Shown here piece by piece: positions 56,911 through 64,000 of a stretch of DNA of 64,000 bases. The position numbers and the translations under genes are program-made. The notes beneath the pieces are model-generated. The model searched no databases, was not told the origin of the DNA, and saw only the letters and a program-made list of their open reading frames with translations. The stretch lies in NCBI GenBank assembly GCA_035048815.1, contig JAUCBN010000003.1, positions 18,460,001 to 18,524,000 on the forward strand, in the 5' to 3' direction. Origin of the DNA: Abelmoschus esculentus. Taxonomy: Eukaryota; Streptophyta; Magnoliopsida; Malvales; Malvaceae. Numbering within the stretch: position 1 is the stretch's first letter; every line of letters begins with the position of its first letter.

Positions 56911-58218
56911 TCTAGGCTAGAAGTTAAACTAGAATGTCATGACAAAATTGATATGCATGATGAATTTCCCGATGAGAAAATTCTTTATGCCACGACAATT
57001 CCATGGTTTGACCTTGCTAATTTTCTCGTTAGTGATGTTTTGCCTTTTGACATGACTAGCCAGGGAAGGAAGAAATTCAGACACGATGCACGGTCATATT
57101 TCTGGGATGAACCATACTTGTTCAAGCATTATGCCGATCAAATTATCCGAAGATGTGTGCCTGAAGAAGAGCAACATGATATTTTGCATCACTGTCACAC
57201 AGGCCCATGTGGAGGTCATTTTGGAGTGATGAGGACGGCTGCAAAACTCCTCCAATCAGGTTTTTATTGGTCTACCTTATTCAAAGATGCCCAGGCATTT
57301 TACCAAGCCTGCGACCGATGTCAGAAAACTATGAACATCTCTAGACGGCATGAAATGCCACGACAAAATATATTAGAGGTCAAGTTATTTGAAGTATGGG
57401 GCATAGACTTTATGGGACCATTCTCATCCTTATTTGGATATCTGTACATACTTTTGGCAGTAGACTACGTGTCTAACTGGGTTGAAGCTATTGCAACACC
57501 AAAGAATGATGCAAAGACAGTGCTTAAATTTTTGCATAAGCACATTTTCACAAGATTTGGTGTGTCAAGGGCTATCATCAGTGATGAAGGCACCCATTTT
57601 GACAACAAGTTAATTTCCAAGGCATTACAAAGATATGGGGTGCGGCACAAAATTGCCACAACATATCATTCCCAGACCAATGGGCAAGCCGAGGTTTCTA
57701 ACCGTGAAATCAAGCAAATTTTGGAAAAAGTGGTGAATCTGAGAAGGAAGGATTGGTCATCAAAGCTTGATGAAGCGTTGTGGGCGTATCGAACAACTTT
57801 CAAAACTCCACTTGGGATGTCTCCATTTAAGTTAGTCTTTGGTAAAGCATGTCACCTCCTAGTCGAACTAGAGCATAGGGCTTATTGGGCAATCAAGAAA
57901 CTCAATTTGGACGCCGATTTAGCTGGTGAGAGAAGACTTCTAGAGTTGAATGAGATGGAGGAATTCAGGACCCAAGCTTATGAGAATGCTAAACTTTACA
58001 AGGAGCGAACCAAGCGATGGCATGATCAAGCAATTTTGCCACAACATTTTCATGCGGGACAACAAGTTCTTGTATTCAACTCAAGTCTGAAGCTCTTCCT
58101 TGGGAAGCTGAAATCGAGGTGGTCCGGGCCATTTGAGATTCACCATGTATACCCCCATGGAGCTGTCATCAAGAATCCAGAAGACGGGACAATTTTAAAG
58201 TTAATGGCCAGCATCTGA
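56911..58218 (+). pseudogene. E4 integrase (open over most of its length)
   Basis: The frame is open from 56866. Zinc-binding HHCHTGPCGGHFG ... ACDRCQ, then catalytic Asp in WGIDFMGPF, Asp in ISDEGTHFDN and Glu in GQAEVSNREIKQIL. WAYRTTFKTPLGMSPFKLVFGKACHL and the C-terminal GQQVLVFNSSLKLFLGKLKSRWSGPFEI ... HGAVIKNPEDG follow. It ends at TGA 58216-58218. There is no chromodomain, as expected for Athila. Because earlier pol parts have stops, the gene is not functional. Confidence 0.93.
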
Positions 58219-58770
58219 AGATCTACACTGGAGCCCACGTGATTCGAGATAAACCTATAGCATATTTGATAGATGCATGACATACTGAAATGTCATGGCA
58301 TTTTCAGTTTACTCCTATTCATAAATAAATAATTTTTAAGTGGTTTTGTTTGCTTTAATTTGATTAACTTTTTTTAATCCTTTCTTTTAATCTTTTTTTA
58401 GGTTATAATACACCTTGGAGGCTGACGATAGAAGGAAAAAGAAGGAAAAAAGTAGGAAACCCTACTTGAAGCTTTGGGCGGCAAAAGACAAAAGAGGAGG
58501 CTTTTCATTCATTAATTTTGGAATTAAAAAATCAAAAACCCTCTCTCTCCTATTAAAAACCTGACACCTTTATTCCCCATATCTAATCAACCCCCTCCAC
58601 ACGTTCTTAGACATAACCACCCAAATATAATAAAGGTCTCACCTTTATTATTTTTAACTTTACCCATCATCTTCTTCTTCACCAAACAACCTCCATAGCT
58701 GAAAATCCTCCTCCTCCATTAAAGAAAAGCTTCAAGCTTTCTCACATTCTCTCATTTCTTTTCACTCAAA
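58219..58770 (+). other. E4 spacer between pol and third ORF
   Basis: AT-rich, CT-rich near its end (58560-58760: CTCCTCCTCCATT, TTCTTCTTCACC), resembling a leader for the next ORF. It contains a strong copy of the E4 palindrome (58288-58307). I see no clear TATA box or MSA box of the kind found in family A. Confidence 0.5.
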
Positions 58771-60280
58771 GATGGTACGCACAAGACCAGTAGGATCCGC
58801 ACCACCTTTCATTCCGTTTTTGTGGATCAAGCGGAGGGAGAAATATTCAAAAGCTTCAAGAACTGAAGGCTTTTGTTCGAACTAGGCTTCAATCTCTTCG
58901 ATGAGATGAGATCGGAGGTGCCGGACGTCGTGGCATAGCACCATTAGGAGAAGTTTGTTGCCCATCCAGACTCCGTCAATGCCACCTTAGTGCATGAATT
59001 CTACACTAATATCCATAGCCCAGATCAGAAATTTGTTTATGTTCGGGGAAAAAACATTCACTTCACCAACACTACTATAAACCGATTCTTCAAGATTCCC
59101 CAAGGAGTGGACCGCCACACCAAAAAGGAAGAAAAGGCGGATTATGAAACCTATCAAGGAGTGAAGGAAGACTTATGTCTTCCTGAGACCGAGTGGAATG
59201 GTCTACAAGTGGTAAGGCGCACGGTGAACTGAGAGTCTTTACTTCTCAACGCCCGGTTGTGGAGCAACTTTGTTAGATACAAGTTGATGCCTACATCGCA
59301 TCACACCACTGTGAGTTTGCCCCACCTTATGCTGTTACATTCCATTCTCTATGGCTTCCCCATAGATATAAGGAGGATTATTGTACAAGAGACGCACGCT
59401 TGTTGGAAGAGACCCAAGAGCACCCTCATATTCCCAAACCTAATCATGGTTTTGTGATAGAAAAAGGATGTCCCGGAAGATCAGTATGATGAGATTTTAG
59501 AAGGAATGAAAGGGCTATCTATCGAGAAGGTGACCACTTTAATGGGAAACATAGATGAGCAACCGGAATCTTCTCATGTTGCTGCTGCTAGAGGAAGAGC
59601 CCTATTCTACAAAGATGAAGCACTAGAGCTATCCAAGAATGCCATGACAAAAGTGAATGACTTGTCTAAGTATCTCAAAGAATTCTTCCTCTACACGAAG
59701 GAAAGAGACGAAGTCATCAAAGCTTACCTGACAGAACTACTTCCTTTGCTCGATCAAGAATTTTTTGCTTTCCCAGACTCAATATTGCCTATTACAACAG
59801 AAAATGCCATGACATTTACAGTTACTTCAACACCGACCAGGCGAGCTATACCTGATCTAAATCAAGTACCATCACCAACTGAAGAGGCACGACCAACAGA
59901 GCCAGAGACTAAGGAGCAAGTCCCCAAAGCGCGATCACCAGCACAAAAACAAACTCCTCTTCATTTTCAGTGGCGCAAGCCCAAACTCAAGATCAACCAG
60001 ACCCTACAGCTGAAAAGGACCATGGAGACAGTTTTATTTCTTCACTTTTTGAAGACTCACCTGCCCCACCCACACAACAAGAAGAACACCAACCAGCAGC
60101 CCCACAAGTGGATTCAACTATGCCCTCACCTAGGAGAAAGAAATCAAAGCTCAAACTCAAAATGTCAGCTTGGAAATAACCCACCCCACCTTCAGTTGCT
60201 AGCAAGTCAAAATCACGGGGAGCTGATGAAGAGACTGACCCTGAAGTTAGCCCACCCCCGTTGAAGCACCGAACATCGTG
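58771..60280 (+). pseudogene. E4 third ORF, putative plant transposon protein domain
   Basis: It starts near MVRTRPVGSAPPF (58772). Domain core: FELGFNLFDEMRSEVPDVV, LVHEFYTNIHSPDQKFVYVRGK, TTINRFFKIP, YETYQGVKEDLCLPETEW, LLNARLWSNFVRYKLMPTSHHTTV. Stops near 58876, 58937, 59230 and 59456 and a frameshift near 59965 break it. The tail 59506-59960 is open, with a helical region (EALELSKNAMTKVNDLSKYLKEFFLYTKERDEV), then a Pro/Thr/Glu-rich tail. It is homologous in position to the family-A third ORF but diverged. Confidence 0.8.
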
Positions 60281-60320
60281 CCAAATTGCCACCACTCCTC
60301 CCAAGTTGCCAAGATACATA

Positions 60321-60355
60321 TCATTGCATTGCATTGCATTGCATTGTATTGCATT
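60321..60355 (+). repeat. Short (ATTGC)n tandem repeat
   Basis: About seven units of ATTGC with one change, between the third ORF and the polypurine tract of E4. It is probably slippage-generated. Confidence 0.85.
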
Positions 60356-60380
60356 TAACAAAGTTTAATTTTTTTTAGTT

Positions 60381-60420
60381 GCATTGAGGATAATACTTGC
60401 CTCAAGTTTTGGGGAGGTAT
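60381..60420 (+). other. E4 hairpin-like AGGA site and purine tract
   Basis: GCATTG-AGGA-TAAT followed by TTTTGGGGAGGTA resembles the hairpin-PPT module of family A, with one arm decayed. The 3' LTR of E4 does not follow directly: about 105 bp more of E4 precede the E8 insertion. This is therefore probably the upstream one of two modules. Confidence 0.55.
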
Positions 60421-60525
60421 CGTCCTTTACTCTACATCATGTGCATGATAGTAGTAGTTGTAGAAATATGCCATGACATCTGTGAAATTTTAGGTTAAGT
60501 TTTCAGTGTTATAGTTAGGGATGCC

Positions 60526-61893
60526 TGATGAGTGCCTAAAAGGCAGTTATTTACTACCCTTCCCATGGTACTTTATGCATCTATTATACACCAACTTGAA
60601 CCGAAATATGGACTCTTTGCACAAATATTGGATATTCCGTTATCATTATTAACAAAGTCAATATTTATAGAGAATGCAGATATTATTACATATTTTGTAC
60701 ATGTAGGAATATCCAAGGCCAAAGCGGCAGTGAAGCAGTTTTGCGGCTAAGGTAGAAGACAGGGCCGCGACAGAATCCAGTGTGGCAGCATCAACAATGA
60801 AGGTGTAATAAAAGATAAAAATATAAAGAATATTCTGGAAGATGCATCACATCAATTGGACCAGGCTAGCGCGCTAAAAGCCCAAGTAAGAAACCAAGCG
60901 GGAAAACCCTTCTAAAAGGCGACAAACTTGGAAATATCAGATTCCTTGAAGAAGACTTGTTACCTACTCCAAGTTTAAGTCTATTTAGGAAAGGTTTGCC
61001 CTAGGTTAAGACTATAAATACCCTAGCCGGCCACAATGTTAAGAGAGCCGATTTTTAGAGAAACCTTTCCTCCCTAAGAATTGTACTTAACGATAATATG
61101 TTCTAAACTTCTTAGGGATAGGTGAAGGTTGTCGATATTAGTGAGAGGAGATTGATTCTTGTATCTTTGTTCTTATGCAATAATAATATCAAAGTTTGGT
61201 TATCCTATTGTTATTCTTTGTTCTTGTATTCTAGCTCGAGAGGGAAGTTTGCAAGTAATCTATTTATCTAGCATCGAGAGGTGTAGATTCACGAAAGGGA
61301 TAAGTACGGTGTTGTAGACACTAACTTGGCTTAGACTCTTTTGCAAGTCGAGGAGATAGGTTAAGAGTTTCAGTAGCTAAAAGAAGGGTTGGATTGGTTG
61401 GTGGTTATCGTTGATTTACGCTGAGAGGTATCGTCAAGGATTGGTCATCAACAGAACTCTGACTCAAAGATGAGCTGAGTCTCTTACGGACACTTTGCTG
61501 AAATTTGATGCTTCTACCCAAGAGCAAGAGACTATCGCGGTAGAGAAACACCAATGTTGCCGAGGCAGTATCTGCAGTATTGTCGAAGTATTGTTGTGTG
61601 ATTGCATTGGACAAGAAGAAGATCAATTGAATCCACTAATTGACACAACTGGATCCTACCCACTTTCTCTATATTATCCTCAGCCTTTTATTTTATGTTT
61701 TGTTATTTAAATATTTAGTTAGTTAACCAAATCAACTTATTTGTGTTTTTACTTTCTTTTCAAGAGCAAGGGAACAAGAGGAAACATATTAAGTATACCA
61801 ATCTCTTTGGCGACGATATACGATATGCTTATCATTTTATTACTTGACGACGTGTACACTTGCACTCAAATTGCGCTTATATCATACGTATCA
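60526..61893 (+). repeat. E8 5' LTR
   Basis: 1368 bp, TGATGAGTGCC ... ACGTATCA, close to the LTRs of E3 and E7, with a short insertion near 61336-61350. Palindrome copies lie at 61531-61543 and 61557-61569. Confidence 0.9.
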
Positions 61894-61899
61894 AGTTTT

Positions 61900-61918
61900 T
61901 GGCGTCGTTGCTAGGGAT
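61900..61918 (+). other. E8 primer-binding site (tRNA-Asp)
   Basis: TGGCGTCGTTGCTAGGGAT, two mismatches to the tRNA-Asp complement, six bases after the LTR. Confidence 0.82.
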
Positions 61919-62068
61919 TGGCAACTAAATTTTGTCTTCTTTAATTTTCTTACCTTCTTTATTTATTACTTTTACTAACATATTTTCTTTTAAAAAAAAT
62001 TTTATAGGTGTGTTTCAAGTTAAAGGTTCAAAATGTAAGGAGAAAGAAGCAAATCTATTCGGGAGTTG

Positions 62069-63184
62069 ATGTTGGAAGATATTAATGAAACCAATCAAGA
62101 ATTTCCTAGATTAATTGATGATTATCTATGCCAACCAAGAGCAACCCAACAAGTTTTTGCATGGGCAAATATTTGTTTCAATTACGGAGATGATCATTTA
62201 GCTAGCAATTACCCATACGGTACTGAAACCTATGACCACATAGAGGACCATAGATGGAACCAACAACAAAATCCTTCATGGTATGATCAAAAAGCTCAAT
62301 TTTTTTATCATGACAATTTTGTTGATGTTACAGATATACCATGGCAATATAATTCTTCTCAAGAGTATCCAAATTCACTTGAGGAAACATTGAAAGCATC
62401 AATGGCTGGAATTGAAGAATTTATGGCAGAATAATCAAGGTTCATGGATGCACATATAGCAAGATTGGATGCACCCTTGAAGGATTCGAAAAATAAATTG
62501 TATGCCAGGGATAACATAACCCAACAATCAATCCTTGGGGATACTGAAATCCCAACACTAGAGGACAAAGAGGAAATTTTGGAACCTCTGTGTCCAAAAC
62601 ATGTTGATGAGAAAGACTGTCAAACAGTGGATGAGTCTGCCGAGAGTCCTGCCGCGGCAGTAGAGAAGCCTGAATAGGGCAATGTCACGATATCATTCAA
62701 CAAGGCCGATGAGAGTAATGCTCTAGAAAATTTTGAGGAGACTGATTCCCAGGATGTTATGGCAGCAATGATGCTGAAAAAGGAAGCTGAGTATTACTCT
62801 CACTCACAGCTGCCGGGGCAGTTACACAAAGACATGTTCGATCAACAAGATGGCAATGCCGTGATAATGGAAAATGAGATGGTACTGAACGAACCTTTCG
62901 AATTCTTTAAAAACTCATCTCTTTCACTACAGGTATATTTTGAGGAGTCAACGTTACAAGATTTGAAGCCATCACAAATAGGATATGATTGTTCGGAAGA
63001 TGATATTTCTATGGTAACTCCATCTAATATTAGTTCCAAGCCAAAGTCTCTACTGATGGAGATTACTGAGAAGCATAAGAAACAATATGGGTTGATTCTT
63101 GAAGACTTCAAGAAAGATGGTTCTTCACTTGACTTACACCAAATTTTGGCAAAAGATTGCCACGGCAATTGGCTATCACAGTAA
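62069..63184 (+). pseudogene. E8 first ORF, gag-like remnant or unknown protein
   Basis: The ATG at 62069 (MLEDINETNQEF) opens a frame broken by TAA at 62432 and TAG near 62675, then 62759-63184 is open. ICFNYGDDHLASNYP (62171-62215) has the exact spacing of a CCHC knuckle with two Cys changed to Tyr. SLEETLKASMAGIEEFMAE and RFMDAHIARLDAPLKDSKN resemble the C-terminal helical part of Gag. The capsid domain is missing. The last 141 residues (DVMAAMMLKKEAEYY to GNWLSQ) match nothing I recognise. It is either a strongly rearranged gag or a captured sequence. Confidence 0.5.
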
Positions 63185-63619
63185 TTGCCACAATAACGAA
63201 GGCTATATCCAACTATGATGGAAGTTAATGACAATGAGGTATTTAAGTGGTCAGATGTTGATATAATTTTTCTAACAATTTATTTTTGCCTTCAGAAACA
63301 ATATCAAGATGGAGGACATGCATGGATTACAAGAGAAAACGAAAGAAAGATGCTTCCACCATGATAATACAAAGGGGACTATCCGTATTCATTATGGCCC
63401 AATCCTTTTTGGGCAAAATTGTCACTCGATGAAGGGTGCAAATGGACTATAAGAAATATCGTAAACGACTCTCCATAAGTTTTCTTTATATTCTTATTTT
63501 ATATTAATTTTCTCTTTTATTTTACTTGATATTTTCATGAATTCTCTTAATTATGGTATTTAGGGATAATTATCTTCTCATTATTTGAATGTTTCTTGAT
63601 GTTTATATTTTTAGGTTAG
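63185..63619 (+). other. E8 spacer, no gene recognised
   Basis: AT-rich, with a short broken reading stretch near 63300-63460 (GGHAWITRENERKM-like) for which I see no family. The 3' part is T-rich like the spacer after the protease in E1 and E7. Confidence 0.4.
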
Positions 63620-64000
63620 GATGATAAAGCAGGAATAACAGAGAAGTAGTTCACAGCAGGAAAGTCTGCTACCGTGGCAGTACATAGTATCAGAGCCGCA
63701 GTAGTCCCAACGGGAAGAACAGGGTAACAGCTAGTCTACCGAGATTCTTGCTGCGGCAGTAAATGCAAACGACAGTAAAGACCAAACAACTAGTAGTTCA
63801 AACGGCTACATAGCCAAGGCCTATATAAGCACCTTCTTTCTCTTGAACTATGCACTCTTGCATTCTTGTTTCTTTAGATTTGTTTACTCAATCTCTCTCT
63901 TGTTATATTCATTACAATCTCAAAACTCTCTTACTTTTCTCAGAATCTTTCCAAGAAACTCCCCCTTTACTATCTTTACTTGTTTTATTAATTTTATCTG
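63620..64000 (+). promoter_or_regulatory. E8 putative internal promoter of the third ORF
   Basis: It is strongly similar to 2031-2400 in E1 and 47970-48330 in E7. Palindrome copies lie at 63666-63681 and 63748-63763. An MSA-like box TCAAACGGCTA lies at 63798-63808 (one mismatch) with a weaker CCCAACGGGAA at 63706-63716. A TATA box TATATA lies at 63822-63827, then a CT-rich leader. The start codon of the third ORF would fall just outside the window. Confidence 0.55.

Larger units (their letters stand above)
14514..60525 (+). mobile_element. E4: Athila-like element of a second family (split by three insertions)
   Basis: E4 pieces are 14514-16908, 20516-22767, 43712-43788 and 55585-60525. The order is 5' LTR, tRNA-Asp-type PBS, gag, protease, RT, RNase H, integrase, third ORF; the 3' LTR lies beyond the window. 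It is inserted in the gag of E2 with left flank CCCCT. Its LTR is unrelated in sequence to family A, but proteins and layout are homologous, so it is a sister Athila family with a full gene set. About 9.7 kb of E4 is visible once the inserts are ignored. Confidence 0.88.
60526..64000 (+). mobile_element. E8: family-A element with atypical first ORF, runs off window
   Basis: A family-A 5' LTR and PBS are followed by an unusual broken ORF and then by the conserved region upstream of the third ORF. The left flank ATGCC is the presumed TSD. It is inserted in the 3' end of E4. No capsid domain, protease or pol is seen. The third ORF itself would lie just beyond the window. Confidence 0.85.

Noticed and set aside
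60526..61893. Could the LTR at 60526 be the 3' LTR of E4?
   Set aside because: It does not resemble the E4 5' LTR (14514-16354), matches family A instead, and is followed directly by a PBS, so it is the 5' LTR of a new element.
1..64000. Search for host genes between elements
   Set aside because: Every interval is accounted for by an element or by nested parts; no stretch shows plant gene structure.

Overview
This window is plant nuclear DNA made entirely of LTR retrotransposons inserted inside one another. I found no host gene, rRNA, tRNA gene, CRISPR array or bacterial feature. The sequence is AT-rich, the elements are Ty3/gypsy types known from flowering plants (Athila-like and Tekay/Del chromovirus), and most coding regions carry stop codons and frameshifts. 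This suggests heterochromatin of a flowering plant; the species cannot be named from the sequence.

I label the elements E1-E8. E1 (1-3365, +) is an Athila-like element whose start lies outside the window. E2 (from 3366, +) sits in the third ORF of E1. E2's gag is split by E3 (5563-14238, -) and then by E4 (from 14514, +), an Athila-like element of another family. E4 is itself split by a Tekay-type solo LTR (16912-20515, +), by E5 (22768-43706, -), the only family-A member here with a visible gag-pol, and by E7 (43794-55579, +). E5 contains a complete Tekay chromovirus, E6 (25319-36816, -), inserted in its integrase gene. E7 contains another Tekay solo LTR (49206-52667, +). The pol gene of E4 resumes at 55585 and its third ORF runs to about 60280. 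E8 (from 60526, +) then begins and leaves the window. Five-bp target-site duplications (TSDs) are readable on both sides of E3, E5, E6, E7 and both Tekay solo LTRs. At six junctions the interrupted reading frame is continuous once the insert and one TSD copy are ignored. The deepest chain is E1 > E2 > E4 > E5 > E6.

E1, E2, E3, E5, E7 and E8 form one family (family A). They share related LTRs of about 1.3 kb where an LTR is visible, a primer-binding site complementary to tRNA-Asp, and a common internal layout. Coding capacity is divided between them. E5 has gag, protease, RT, RNase H and integrase but no third ORF. E1, E3 and E7 keep gag, protease, a short remnant of the integrase C-terminus and the third ORF, but lack RT, RNase H and the integrase core. 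E8 keeps the LTR, PBS and the region upstream of the third ORF but has an unusual first ORF without capsid or protease. I read this as a set of non-autonomous derivatives that probably depended on pol-bearing relatives for copying.

The non-coding parts show repeated structure that ordinary annotation does not explain. There is a putative internal promoter before the third ORF (TATA box plus AACGGCTA boxes like the plant M-phase MSA element), a triplet of 26-nt hairpins with a common loop, a duplicated AGGA-loop hairpin plus polypurine tract, and a dispersed palindrome with core TGCC-NN-GGCA. These, and the loss of the Gag zinc knuckle in three family members, are the main leads.
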